64,000 bases of DNA from Anaerostipes sp. (GCF_018381315.1 NZ_JAGZSD010000009.1:55214-119213), one strand, 5' to 3'; positions 35,565-45,353 are shown, counted from the stretch's first letter. Numbers and translations: made by a program. The notes: a model not told the origin generated them from the letters alone.

Positions 35565-36839
35565 TCAGCGGCAGAAAACTTTCTGCCCGCCGATATACTT
35601 GGCCATAATATGCTCATTTTGGCTGAGGTACATGGCTCTTTCCATCCTCTGTTCTATATCAGGATCAAGAGCAGTCCTAATCGTCACATCATCAAGGATC
35701 ACAGCGTCAAATTCACAGTCCGGCTCAAAGCTTCCTGCTTTTCCAAAGAAGCTTCCGCCTCCTTTCGTCCCCAGGTAAAAAGCCTCCGATGCTGACAGCG
35801 GCTTTTTATCCTGATCCAGATACCGCCAGTACATTTTGGAAACCTGAACAGCATCAGTCATCGCACGCAGTATGGAGAGAGAAGCCCCTCCTGCAATATC
35901 TGTCCCAAGCCCTACATGCAGTCCTTCTTCCATCATCACCCGGACCGGAGCAATTCCCGAAGACAGATTCAGATTTGACTGCGGACAGTGTGCCGCATAG
36001 ACCCCTCGCTTCTTCATCAGTGCTCTCTCCTCTGCCCCTGAATATACGCAGTGGGCCATAACTGTTTTCCCATGATTTCCGAACAGCTCAAAGCGGTCAT
36101 AGGCATCCCCATAGAATTCTGACGTGGGTGCCAGGTCCTTTACCCATTCCACCTCTCCCGGGTTCTCCGATAGATGGGACTGCAGATAAATACCAGTTTC
36201 TTTCTGAAAATCTTTCAGCTGCTCCATGAGGCTGTCAGAACAGGCAGGCAGAAATCTCGGTGTAAGAATAGGACGGATCCCGGTTCTGCCTTTCACTGAT
36301 TCATACCACTCTCTTGTATCTTTTACCGATGTTTGAGCATCCTTTTCCCTGTAGAAATCCGGGCAGTTCCGGTCCATATTGACTTTTCCGGCAAAGCCTC
36401 TGATGCCTGCCTCTTCAAGCATATCCATGAGCAGGACTGTGGCATCCCTGTGGATTGTGCCAAAGACATTGACTCTTGCTGTGGCGCTCTGTCTCAGATC
36501 TTCTGTAAATATTTCATACGCTTTTTTGGCGTATTCTATATCCTTGTACTTGGACTCTTCCGGAAATGTATAGGTTTCAAGCCAGGAAAGCAGTTCCATA
36601 TCCATTCCCATTCCTCTGAATGAGTACTGGGGTGCATGGATATGCAGATCACAGAGTCCCGGAAAAATAAGCTTCCCGCTGTAATCTTCAACTCTGATGC
36701 CTGAAAACTTTTCCGGAAGTTCCTTCCATATCCCGCTTACCCTTCCGTCCTCACAGACTAAATAACTGTCTCTGTAAGTCTCAAACTTTTCAGGTGAAGG
36801 GGTAAAAATAATATCTCCTTTTAAGGCAAAATTCTTCAT
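35565..36839 (-). CDS. guaD: Guanine deaminase
   Basis: 424 residues from the ATG at 36839 (TGGAG 8 bases upstream; the frame is open to 36881 without a site). It deaminates guanine to xanthine. Amidohydrolase metal ligands: LCDLHIHAPQ (H-x-H), a His in YLQSHLSEN, HCVYSG (His) and GLGTDIAGG (Asp). HAPQYSFRG matches the guanine-deaminase signature. A guanine riboswitch lies upstream, which supports the substrate. Confidence 0.93.
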   Translation of the reverse strand: MKNFALKGDIIFTPSPEKFETYRDSYLVCEDGRVSGIWKELPEKFSGIRVEDYSGKLIFPGLCDLHIHAPQYSFRGMGMDMELLSWLETYTFPEESKYKDIEYAKKAYEIFTEDLRQSATARVNVFGTIHRDATVLLMDMLEEAGIRGFAGKVNMDRNCPDFYREKDAQTSVKDTREWYESVKGRTGIRPILTPRFLPACSDSLMEQLKDFQKETGIYLQSHLSENPGEVEWVKDLAPTSEFYGDAYDRFELFGNHGKTVMAHCVYSGAEERALMKKRGVYAAHCPQSNLNLSSGIAPVRVMMEEGLHVGLGTDIAGGASLSILRAMTDAVQVSKMYWRYLDQDKKPLSASEAFYLGTKGGGSFFGKAGSFEPDCEFDAVILDDVTIRTALDPDIEQRMERAMYLSQNEHIMAKYIGGQKVFCR

Positions 36840-36862
36840 AATGATTACTCCAATACATAAAA

Positions 36863-36941
36863 GAACAAATTGGGCAGGCACACACCTCGTGCTTTTTTAT
36901 TTCATAGGGAGGTTTGGAGAACTTTCCTATGAAATAAAAAA
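36863..36941 (-). repeat. Dispersed hairpin-chain element, copy C (internally deleted)
   Basis: 79 bases, same orientation as copy B. It keeps the 5' hairpin, now perfect over 16 bp (TTTTTTATTTCATAGG / CCTATGAAATAAAAAA), then jumps from GCAC to a degenerate form of the 3' end (GAGGTGTGTGCCTGCCCAATTTGTTC, described in part). It begins at the T-tract of the guanine riboswitch terminator and ends 23 bases before the guaD start. Confidence 0.75.
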
Positions 36942-36970
36942 GTTATTCCCTTATTAAACAAGGGAATAAC
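36936..36970 (-). terminator. Expression-platform terminator of the guanine riboswitch
   Basis: GTTATTCCCTT / AAGGGAATAAC hairpin (36942-36970) followed by T6. The 5' arm can extend by about five bases into the 3' strand of aptamer helix P1. Confidence 0.88.
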
Positions 36971-37035
36971 TCATAGTCCGGCTTTCGGAAGCCTGGTAGA
37001 AACTCCCGGGCCATTATCCCGGGAATATATAAGTC
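36968..37035 (-). promoter_or_regulatory. Purine (guanine-class) riboswitch of guaD
   Basis: On the minus strand: P1 GACTTATA / TATGAGTT; P2 CCCGGG / CCCGGG with 7-base loop ATAATGG; the conserved junction AGTTTCTACC; P3 with 7-base loop TCCGAAA; then GACTATG. The C in GACTATG is the base that pairs with guanine (U in adenine riboswitches). Confidence 0.93.
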
Positions 37036-37105
37036 TTAGGTGCCTTTAATTACACGGTTATCATACCAAAGTACATTTCTGCTGTCAATCGTTTGTATAA
37101 CCGCC

Positions 37106-37312
37106 CTAATCTTCTGCTTCCTGTGCCTTTTGTCTCTTTCTCTTGGTCATCAGCCCGCCGATCCTTCCGGTCTCACTGGCAGAAAGTGCTTTCCAGCCTT
37201 CCTCCCTGACCTTATCAGCCAGTCCGATCTCCACTGCGATTTCATATTTTAAACGCTCATCTTCTGTCATCTCTTCGTATGATTTTTCAATAAAATCTTT
37301 TTCCTTAGACAT
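37106..37312 (-). CDS. Small acid-soluble spore protein, alpha/beta type
   Basis: 68 residues from the ATG at 37312 (AAAGGAG upstream; the ATG three bases earlier is an alternative). It has the family pattern of two helices and a GG turn: KYEIAVEIGLADKV then GWKALSASETGRIGGLMTKR. These proteins coat forespore DNA and supply amino acids on germination. The loop between the halves is short and the N-terminus is acidic, so it is a divergent member. A sigma-G-like promoter lies about 50 bases upstream. Confidence 0.8.
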   Translation of the reverse strand: MSKEKDFIEKSYEEMTEDERLKYEIAVEIGLADKVREEGWKALSASETGRIGGLMTKRKRQKAQEAED

Positions 37313-37360
37313 CATGTACTCCTTTCTTCTTATCCGCCCGGCTTCTGTGCCGGTTACATA

Positions 37361-37391
37361 TAGGATAACCAAAGAAAGGCCTAATCATTCA
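37361..37391 (-). promoter_or_regulatory. Candidate sigma-G promoter of the SASP gene
   Basis: TGAATG (37386-37391), 18-base spacer, TATCCTA (37361-37367). The -35 box is identical to the one before the spoVA operon. The -35 lies inside the last codons of the 56-residue ORF. Confidence 0.6.
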
Positions 37392-37551
37392 TCTGTTCTA
37401 TCACAATATGTCCTGATTCATTCTCACTTACTTTAATTTTATCTTTTACTGCTGAGATGTTTGATGTGCCTGCCAGCAACGTTGCGGCCAGGGCAAATGT
37501 TAAACTCTTCTTCATCAATTCTTCTACCGAAAGCGTTGCCTTCTCTGACAT
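37381..37551 (-). CDS. 56-residue small protein, unrecognised
   Basis: Begins MSEKATLSVEELMKKS and ends HIVIEQMND; ATG at 37551 with AAAGGAG 8 bases upstream. A short acidic leader is followed by a hydrophobic stretch (about residues 17-34, LTFALAATLLAGTSNISA) that could be a late signal sequence or a membrane helix, then a charged tail. Too short for standard ORF cut-offs. It precedes the SASP gene by about 65 bases and follows addA on the same strand after about 120 bases. Confidence 0.5.
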   Translation of the reverse strand: MSEKATLSVEELMKKSLTFALAATLLAGTSNISAVKDKIKVSENESGHIVIEQMND

Positions 37552-37671
37552 GGTCATCACTCCTTTTCTTCATGTCTGTTCCTTCTTTGCTTTCCATGTT
37601 TTAATGATAACAGACAATTGTGACTTCCCTATGCCCAGTTTCTTAAAAATAGCTGATATTATGTTAAATAA

Positions 37672-40600
37672 TTATAAACTGATGGCCTTCCTCAGAGGAA
37701 CTGAATAAATATAACATTCTTTGACTTTTTTTTGCTCCATCTGCTCCAGTGCCTTTTTGTAGTATTGAAGCTGTGCCCTGTACCTGGAAACAAGAATTTC
37801 TTCTTCCCCCGGCTTCACACGGTCTGTCTTGTAATCCACCAGAACAAGCTCATCCCCTTCTTTAAAATACAAATCTATGATCCCCTGCACTACAACATAA
37901 TCGTTACTTTTTGCTTCCGGCTCCATCTCACGGAACTTTACACCCATGACAAACTGTGCTTCCTTATATTCTTCCTCTCTTTCTGCCGCTTTCCTGATTC
38001 TATGGCCCAGGTCCGAATTCAAAAATGCCATAATGTCATCTTGCGGGATCAAGGGTTCCATGCCTTCCTCAATTTTTCCTTCCGCAGCCCACTGACGGAC
38101 ATGTTTCTTGAGAAGCTCAGGCGTATACTCAGAAGAAAAGTCCAAAAGTTCCATAACCTTATGTACTGCCGTTCCCCGGGAAGCCGGAGAGACCCCCGCT
38201 TCCTGTTTTAAAAATTTCGGATAGACAGGTTCAGTTTTTGTTTCCGGCTGATATGCTTCTTCCGGTTCTGCCGCCTGGGACATTCTTTTAATCTCTGACA
38301 CAGAATATTTCAGCCTCCCGTCCCTTTCCCTTTTATATGGATATTGATAAGCAAAGGCACGTTTCATAGCCTGCGCCTCCTCTGTCCCTGACATGGCTTC
38401 CAGCTCATCGGTCAGCATCCCTTTGTCCCTGCAGGATGTAAAGATTTCTTCTACCCTGTTCAATGCCATATCTTCCTCTGAAAAGAAACGGACTTCAAAC
38501 GGACTGCTGTCCATATTTCCGGCTGCCATAAGAAGCCATTCCAGATAGGACCGCGCACTGAGAAGATCCACATAGGAAATAGTATTTCCCTTCCTGATCT
38601 GATGGTTATTTCCCTGGACTCCTGTCATGATCAGCTTCTCTTTTGCTCTGGTAAGGGCCACATACAATACCCTGAGTTCTTCCCCAAGCGAATCCTTTAC
38701 AAGCTGTCTGGATATCATTCCTTTCATGATTGTGGGCTGTTTCGTTCTCTGCTTAATATTTACAAGATCCGGGCCTATATAATAATCAGGATGGAATAAA
38801 ATGCTTCCGCTGGTGTCCCTCAAATTAAACTTTTTATGGGTTTTGGAAAGAAATACAATGGGATATTCCAGACCCTTGCTTTTATGAATACTGGTAATCG
38901 TGACCAGATTCTCATTTCCGCCCAGAGGATTGGCCTCACCAAAATCCATGTTATATTCTTTGCACTGTTCCATGTAGCGTATAAAATGAAATACCCCTTT
39001 ATAACGGCTGGCTTCATAGGATTTGGCCTGTTCCACCAGCATCAGCAGGTTGCCCTGGCGCTTGGCTCCCTGAGGCATGGCACCGGCGTAATGATAATAG
39101 CCGGTCAGATCAAACGCCATCCAAAGCAGTTCATGGAGGGACAGATAGGTTTTGGCTTCTCTGAGCCTGCCAAGCACCGACAGAGCTTTGCAGGCTTTTT
39201 CATTTTCCTCCTGAATTTCTGTCAGGCAGTCATACAAATGCTTTTTATTTCCCCCAAGCTTTAATCTGGCCAGATCTTCTCCCGTCATTCCCACCATAGG
39301 GGAACGGAGAAATGCCGCCATTTCTATGTCCGCATACAGATTGTCCACTACTGTGAGAAGGCTCAGGACAACGCGGACTTCCACGGTGTCAAAGTATCCG
39401 CTCTGACTGCTTGAAACAGCCGGAATCCCGGCATCCATAAGTACTTCCTGAATCTTTTCTGCATTTCCTTTGACTGAACGAAGCAGAATCACAATATCTC
39501 TGTATTCTGCCTTCCTGTACATTTCACTTCCATTTTCATCCTGGTCCAGCACCATCTGGGGTGACGGCCCGTCCACCAGTTTTTTGATCCGGTCTGCAAT
39601 CATCCTTGCTTCCAGCACATCCTTGTCATCCTCAGAGGCATCCGCCCAGTCCCTGCTTACTAAGAGCAGCTCAGCATTTCCGCCGGCTCCTTCTGCTTCT
39701 TTATAAGGAAAACTCGGAACCAGTGCCACATCTTTTGTATATTCGATATTTCCAAGGGAAGCGTGCATAATCTGATAGAAGATGTCGTTTACGGTGTAAA
39801 GAACTTCTCCGCGGCTTCTGAAATTGTTTCTCAGCTCAATGAGTTTTGCATCCTTTCCGTCCGCCTGATATCCGTGATATTTTTCAATGAACAGCTCCGG
39901 CCGTGCGAGACGGAAGCTGTAAATACTCTGTTTTACATCCCCTACCATAAAGACGTTATTACCGCCAAGACTCCGCATAGAAACACTGGTAAGAATCGCA
40001 TCCTGAAGAAAGTTGCTGTCCTGGTACTCATCAATATAAATCTCATGGTAATATTCTGCTTTCTCTCTGGCAATCTCACTGACAGACGGAATTCCGTTCT
40101 CATCAAAACCATCTGTCAAAAGCTCCAGGGCCAAATGCTCCAAATCACTGAAATCCAGCAGATTGTCCAGCTTTTTCCGTTCCATGAATCGATGGTAAAA
40201 CCGCTCCGTAAGACTGATAAAACCTTCCATAGGCCGGCGTACCATACGGATCTGGCGGATGATCTCACTCTCCGGTTTATAAAAATAACTGCTTCTGACA
40301 GAGTCAATCAGCCCATAAGCCTTTTTTCTTAAATCTTTGCAGTATTCCTGAAGATCAGAATCAATAACATCGGTTTTTTTCTTTCTTCCATTCAGCCGGG
40401 GTTTTGAAAAATCCAGGAACACTTTTCCAAAGTCTTCATAAGTTTCCGCCTCCTGAAACTGCTCCATAGCTTCTAAATCTGCAGAGAGAGTCGGCAGATA
40501 GAAATAGGGGCCCTGCGGGGCTGATGCGGCCTCTTTTGCCGCTTTTATGACTCCACAGGCGGATTCTGCCACTGCCTTTGCATCTTTTAATATCTCTTTC

Positions 40601-41232
40601 ATCCAGACCGCCTGTGCAAGTTCCTCCTTTGTGCGGATCTGAAAGCCTTCTCTGGCCTCAGACAGCCATCCAAGAGGATCAATATGGCTTCTGGAACTCT
40701 CATAGAGGCCAAGAACATAGTCCTTGAGACGGTCGTCGTTTTTGCCCGGAATGTAGCTTTCAATAAACTCTACAAAAGCATCGCTCTGCTCCCCGTAAGC
40801 TTCTTCTAAGACATCATCCATGACTTCCAGCTTCATAAGCTCCATCTGTCCCTGGTCCCCAATGGCAAAATTAGGATCCAGGTCAAGTTTATAATAATAA
40901 TCCCTGATCAGATTCAGGCAAAAGCTGTGAATCGTTGTGATCTGGGCCTTGTGGATCAGTGACAGCTGGCGTATGAGATGTTCATTTTCCGGCTCCTCCT
41001 CCACCTTCTTCTCAATAGCTTTTCGGATTCTTTCTTTCATTTCATTGGCCGCCGCATGAGTATAAGTCACCACCAGCAGCCGGTCCACATCTACCGGATC
41101 GTTTTTGGCAGAAATCTTTTCAATGATCCTCTCCACCAGAACCGCCGTCTTTCCCGAACCTGCCGCGGCAGATACCAAAAGACTGCAGCCTCTTTCCTCT
41201 ATGACCTGCTGCTGTTCTTTAGTCCAAGGCAT
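37672..41232 (-). CDS. addA: ATP-dependent helicase/nuclease subunit A
   Basis: 1186 residues. UvrD-like helicase plus C-terminal nuclease of the AddAB complex, which resects double-strand breaks for RecA. Walker A SAAAGSGKTAVLVERI near residue 20; Walker B IYIDEYQDSN; motif IV-VI regions include ITSIHKSKGLEYPIVF and LRVLYVALTRAKEKL. The RecB-type nuclease core is IIDLYFKEGDELVLVDYKTD near residue 1130. It overlaps the end of addB by 14 bases. Confidence 0.96.
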   Translation of the reverse strand: MPWTKEQQQVIEERGCSLLVSAAAGSGKTAVLVERIIEKISAKNDPVDVDRLLVVTYTHAAANEMKERIRKAIEKKVEEEPENEHLIRQLSLIHKAQITTIHSFCLNLIRDYYYKLDLDPNFAIGDQGQMELMKLEVMDDVLEEAYGEQSDAFVEFIESYIPGKNDDRLKDYVLGLYESSRSHIDPLGWLSEAREGFQIRTKEELAQAVWMKEILKDAKAVAESACGVIKAAKEAASAPQGPYFYLPTLSADLEAMEQFQEAETYEDFGKVFLDFSKPRLNGRKKKTDVIDSDLQEYCKDLRKKAYGLIDSVRSSYFYKPESEIIRQIRMVRRPMEGFISLTERFYHRFMERKKLDNLLDFSDLEHLALELLTDGFDENGIPSVSEIAREKAEYYHEIYIDEYQDSNFLQDAILTSVSMRSLGGNNVFMVGDVKQSIYSFRLARPELFIEKYHGYQADGKDAKLIELRNNFRSRGEVLYTVNDIFYQIMHASLGNIEYTKDVALVPSFPYKEAEGAGGNAELLLVSRDWADASEDDKDVLEARMIADRIKKLVDGPSPQMVLDQDENGSEMYRKAEYRDIVILLRSVKGNAEKIQEVLMDAGIPAVSSSQSGYFDTVEVRVVLSLLTVVDNLYADIEMAAFLRSPMVGMTGEDLARLKLGGNKKHLYDCLTEIQEENEKACKALSVLGRLREAKTYLSLHELLWMAFDLTGYYHYAGAMPQGAKRQGNLLMLVEQAKSYEASRYKGVFHFIRYMEQCKEYNMDFGEANPLGGNENLVTITSIHKSKGLEYPIVFLSKTHKKFNLRDTSGSILFHPDYYIGPDLVNIKQRTKQPTIMKGMISRQLVKDSLGEELRVLYVALTRAKEKLIMTGVQGNNHQIRKGNTISYVDLLSARSYLEWLLMAAGNMDSSPFEVRFFSEEDMALNRVEEIFTSCRDKGMLTDELEAMSGTEEAQAMKRAFAYQYPYKRERDGRLKYSVSEIKRMSQAAEPEEAYQPETKTEPVYPKFLKQEAGVSPASRGTAVHKVMELLDFSSEYTPELLKKHVRQWAAEGKIEEGMEPLIPQDDIMAFLNSDLGHRIRKAAEREEEYKEAQFVMGVKFREMEPEAKSNDYVVVQGIIDLYFKEGDELVLVDYKTDRVKPGEEEILVSRYRAQLQYYKKALEQMEQKKVKECYIYSVPLRKAISL

Positions 41233-44200
41233 CGTCTGCCTCCTTTCCTTCCCCTAATAACTCCTTTGCCTCCGCAAGTCCGATCTTTGCAAGCTTTCTT
41301 GGTTTTGTAAGCTTAGGCTCATATGCACATACACTTTTAAACGCACAGTAATCACAGGGCATTGTCTGGTATTCGTAAGGCTTTATAGAAATATCCCCGT
41401 CCATCATGGCTTCTCCCAGCTGCTTCATCTTTTCTTCCACCTTCTGCCCCAGGTTTTTGAATTCATTGGTATTCAGCAGCGCTGAGCCCTTTTTGTAACC
41501 TGCTTTTGTCCTTGTCACCGGGAGGGTGACAATCCCGTACTCATCCTCCTGCTCCAGATGTTCCACAAGACCAAATTCCTCATTTACCACGCCTCTGAGC
41601 TGGAGATTTTTTAGAACCTCCATCTCAGGCTCTCCGTCATTCTTTGGCGCAATCACAGGGTCATCCACATGAAAATAAAACATTCCGGCCGGAATCATAC
41701 GCTTTCCCGGATGCTTTTTCCCTTCCAGCTCCAGGATCGCATTCATATACACAACCAGCTGTACCTGAAGGCCATTCAGTATTTTAGTAAAATCAAACTG
41801 CATATTCCCGGACTTATAATCAATGATCTTCAGATAAAGATTTTCCTCGTCCTCATAACAGTCCACCCGGTCAATCACACCGGTAAACTTCATCTTTGTG
41901 CCGTCCTTTAAGGAAAGATTCGCACATGAAAGACCGTCATCTGCAGAAAAGCCCAGTTCATATTCATATGGGGTAAACTCACCCCTTTTGATCTGCTGCT
42001 CTACCGCCCAGACTGCCCGCCTGGCCATTCTTTTGATTCGTTCTTTTGTATATTTATTCCGGCTGCTGCTCTCAAAAATCTCTTTCTTATCCGGATCTTC
42101 ATCCAGGGCACGCTCTACCAGAGAATCTACAAAACGGTCCCTCTCTCCGTCGGTTTTCCAGTCCCAGCTTCCTTTCTCCCCCACAAACTGAAGTGTCCGG
42201 TGAAATACCTGTCCCATGTCCATCGGAAGAATCTCGTGGACCAGACGTTCTCTGAGTTTAAGCCCATACTGTAAAAAATGGGCAAAGGCACAGCCTGAAA
42301 ACTTTTCCACGCGTGTTACACTGTTTTCCAATTCTTTTCCGTATAGAAGCGCCGTCAGATGCCTGTCCAGATTCTCTTCCTCATTGTTGTAGAAATAGGC
42401 GTCCAAATACCGGGCAGCCTGATTCATTTCTTTTAATACCTCATAAAGAGCTGCCATTTCCCGTCCCGGTTCTTCTTCATCGAGATTCTGCAGCATCTCT
42501 ATAAACCGTTCTTTAGCCTCACTGACTGAATAAACTGTTTCCTCTGTCTTGTCCTGTTCCCTTAAAATTCCCGGAAAAATCTTTCCGATTCTCCCCAAGA
42601 TATAGGAAGGCGCTTTGCTCTCGCCTGACGGGTCCATAGAGGCATAAGTGAGATAGAGCCTGTCTTCCGGCTTAGATATAGCGAGATATAAATAATACTG
42701 CTCCATGTAGGCCTGGTTTGCTGCTCCGGGAGCCAAAGAGATACCGGCTTTTGACAGCTTTTCTCTCTGGGAATCCGTCACAAGGCCTCCGCCGGAGGAT
42801 GGTTTCGGCACCACTCCCTCGTTCACACCTGCAAAAAATAAGACCTTCACGCCCTCCACTCTGGTCCGCTCTATATCGCCTATAATCACCTGATCCAGCC
42901 CCGGCGGAATAACCCCTACGGTCATCTCAGAAAGCCCTGTTTCCAAAACTGCGCAGAATTCATCAAAGGACAGCTTTTCCTCACCGAGAATATCTGCCAT
43001 CTGGTCCATGATGTTTAAAACCTCTCCATAAATCTGATCATAGGTTTTGGCCAGAGCCAGAAACCCTCCACGCTCAAATTCCTCTTTTCTGCGTTCCATC
43101 TGTCCCTGAATATCAAGTGTGAGAAAAAAATCATGCAGACATGTAAGCCTTTCCAGAACTGTAGCTCCGCGTTTTTTGATTCCTTCTTTCAGAGGCCCAG
43201 TCTCTTTCATAAAGGCCTCTCTGGACTGGTTTATCTGCTTCATTTCTTCCCTGGTAAATGCCCTGCTCTTAAAAGGCCTGTTCCATCCCGCATAACCTCT
43301 GATACCTGCGGCCACCACAAAATTCTCCAGCAGATCTGTCTCTTCCGGAGCCAAAACAGAAAATCCGGATTTTAAATACCTGAAAACCATATCGTAAGAG
43401 TAATCCATCTGAATCATTTTCAGGGCTGACAGTATCGTCTCCACACAAGGGTTGTTCCGAAGGGCCCTGTTTCCGTCTATAAAACAGGGAATGCCGGAAT
43501 CCGCAAAGCATTTTTCCAGCTCCGGCTGATATGTCTCCATATCTCCTGTCAGTACAACAATGTCCTTATACCGATAGCCCTCTTCCCGCACCAGCTGTTC
43601 AATACATCCTAATATAAACCGGCTTTCCTCCTTGGGATTCTTCAGCCGGCAGATCTTGATATCCTCTGCCTCTTTTCTGTACACATGAAACGGATACCGG
43701 AACAGATTCTGTTCCAGATGGCGCAGTTCACCGGATCCCATATTCTCCGGGTGCAGCAAAACATCAGGCAGTATCCTTACTCCCTGCTCCTTCGCCATCT
43801 GCTTCAGATGATAAATTTCCTTCTTAGGCAGTGCAAATAATTCATATTCCCTGTACGGTCCGCGCGACCGCTCCTCGTCAATGGTAAATGCCGCCACCAC
43901 CTTTTTTGCATGAGGCAGAAGCTTCTTTAATACCTTGTTCTGTATCGGCGTAAATCCGGTAAATCCGTCAATATAGATGACAGAATTTTTAAGCTTCTGT
44001 GACTCGGCGATCTTTTGGGCCAGCACATCCAGAAGCTGTTCTGACACCAGGTACCGGTCTTTCATGTACTCCTCAAACTTTGCAAGAACCAGGACGATAT
44101 CCTTCATTTTAAAAGTCAGGCTGTCATGATCCTCAAAATTCTCCAATGCCTGCTTTAGCTTTTCTATAGAAACGTCATACTGATAGGTTTCTGCAAAAAA

Positions 44201-44572
44201 GGATTTCATCTCATCTATAAATCCCTGCTTCTCCATGCTGGAACAGAATACGAGAAGATCATTCCTGCACTCACCCATGACCTTTCTTATGACCATAGAC
44301 TTCCCTTCATCTGCCAGAAGCTCTTTTGGAATGTATGACAATTCCTCAAACACCCGGTACGAAAGACGGTAAAATCCCACCACATCAATATTCATGGTCC
44401 CATGGCTGGGATGTCTTGTGACCAGTTCTCTCTGTGCATTCAGTGTAGACTGGTCCGGAACCAGAAAAAAGAAATTGTCATTCCTGTTTTCCATGGACTC
44501 TTTTATCATCTGTTCGTAAATGTAACTTGTTTTTCCTGTGCGACCTGCGCCCAGGACACACTGCAGTGCCAT
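41219..44572 (-). CDS. addB: ATP-dependent helicase/nuclease subunit B
   Basis: 1117 residues. Walker A is GAGRTGKTSYIY at the N-terminus. The C-terminal nuclease domain is GVIDRVDCYE with LKIIDYKSGN, framed by the four cysteines of the iron-sulfur staple: Cys in FSGCAFAHFL and three in PCDYCAFKSVCAYEP. First gene of addBA, the usual clostridial order. Confidence 0.96.
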   Translation of the reverse strand: MALQCVLGAGRTGKTSYIYEQMIKESMENRNDNFFFLVPDQSTLNAQRELVTRHPSHGTMNIDVVGFYRLSYRVFEELSYIPKELLADEGKSMVIRKVMGECRNDLLVFCSSMEKQGFIDEMKSFFAETYQYDVSIEKLKQALENFEDHDSLTFKMKDIVLVLAKFEEYMKDRYLVSEQLLDVLAQKIAESQKLKNSVIYIDGFTGFTPIQNKVLKKLLPHAKKVVAAFTIDEERSRGPYREYELFALPKKEIYHLKQMAKEQGVRILPDVLLHPENMGSGELRHLEQNLFRYPFHVYRKEAEDIKICRLKNPKEESRFILGCIEQLVREEGYRYKDIVVLTGDMETYQPELEKCFADSGIPCFIDGNRALRNNPCVETILSALKMIQMDYSYDMVFRYLKSGFSVLAPEETDLLENFVVAAGIRGYAGWNRPFKSRAFTREEMKQINQSREAFMKETGPLKEGIKKRGATVLERLTCLHDFFLTLDIQGQMERRKEEFERGGFLALAKTYDQIYGEVLNIMDQMADILGEEKLSFDEFCAVLETGLSEMTVGVIPPGLDQVIIGDIERTRVEGVKVLFFAGVNEGVVPKPSSGGGLVTDSQREKLSKAGISLAPGAANQAYMEQYYLYLAISKPEDRLYLTYASMDPSGESKAPSYILGRIGKIFPGILREQDKTEETVYSVSEAKERFIEMLQNLDEEEPGREMAALYEVLKEMNQAARYLDAYFYNNEEENLDRHLTALLYGKELENSVTRVEKFSGCAFAHFLQYGLKLRERLVHEILPMDMGQVFHRTLQFVGEKGSWDWKTDGERDRFVDSLVERALDEDPDKKEIFESSSRNKYTKERIKRMARRAVWAVEQQIKRGEFTPYEYELGFSADDGLSCANLSLKDGTKMKFTGVIDRVDCYEDEENLYLKIIDYKSGNMQFDFTKILNGLQVQLVVYMNAILELEGKKHPGKRMIPAGMFYFHVDDPVIAPKNDGEPEMEVLKNLQLRGVVNEEFGLVEHLEQEDEYGIVTLPVTRTKAGYKKGSALLNTNEFKNLGQKVEEKMKQLGEAMMDGDISIKPYEYQTMPCDYCAFKSVCAYEPKLTKPRKLAKIGLAEAKELLGEGKEADDALD

Positions 44573-44846
44573 CGGCTTCCTCCTGTCTTGTCATTTTATC
44601 GAACGTCTTTTCTCTATTTTTATTTTTCATTATAGTGAGTTTCCCGGATAAGATCAACATATGATTTCTTTTTACAGATCAATTTTATATCTGCCGGACT
44701 CCCTGTGTAATAAAAAACGGTCCAGTGCCATATTTTAATAAATGAGCAGCAGCATCAATCATAATTTTTTTATTTATTACATATAAATAGTTCTATTCTG
44801 CCTGTCCGGGCCATATATTATAATAGAATCTTTTTAGGAGGACCCT

Positions 44847-45278
44847 ATGTCAGCAAAAACGAAAATCGTCGTATTTAAGGCGAAAGAACTAATCTATACC
44901 GGCATCTTTGTCTTGCTTGGAATCTTGCTAATCCTGCTTTTGATTTTTATGTTTGCACCGTCTAAGGAACATAAAAAGAGCACGGAGACTATGGAGTACA
45001 TAGAAGGGGTATATTCCTCTCCTCTTACACTGGGAGAAAATGAGCTGGAAGTGGAGGTCACTGTCAAGGACAACAAAGTTAATAATGTCGCTTTAAAGCA
45101 TTTAAATAAAAGTGTCAAAACCATGTATCCCCTGATTGAACCGGCCCTTGGCGAAATCAACAAACAGCTTCCCAAGGTAAAGTCGGTTGATGACATTCAG
45201 TTTGACGATGAAAGCCAGTACACCAACACCATTTTAAAGCAGTCCATCAAAAATGCCCTGAAACAGGCTCAAAAGTAA
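44847..45278 (+). CDS. Small membrane-anchored protein with FMN-binding-like domain
   Basis: 143 residues. One membrane helix (about 16-38, very Leu/Ile-rich) and an outside domain whose pattern (YIEGVYSSPLTLGENELEVEVTVKDNKVNNV, described in part) is that of FMN-bind domains. The Thr of the S(G)AT/S motif that carries FMN is not present: the region reads SQYTNTILKQSIKNAL. It may therefore be a non-flavinylated relative. AGGAGG precedes the ATG. It stands alone, divergent from addB; a TATAAT box is present at 44817-44822 with a poor -35. Confidence 0.55.
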   Translation: MSAKTKIVVFKAKELIYTGIFVLLGILLILLLIFMFAPSKEHKKSTETMEYIEGVYSSPLTLGENELEVEVTVKDNKVNNVALKHLNKSVKTMYPLIEPALGEINKQLPKVKSVDDIQFDDESQYTNTILKQSIKNALKQAQK

Positions 45279-45310
45279 GGACTTATTTCAGAAAATCCTT
45301 ATCTTCACGC

Positions 45311-45353
45311 AAAAACAGCCATCCCGAAAAAAGCGGTTTGGCTGTTTTTATGT
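45311..45353 (+). terminator. Terminator after the FMN-bind-like gene
   Basis: AAAAACAGCC / GGCTGTTTTT stem with inner pairing; works in both directions. Confidence 0.8.
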
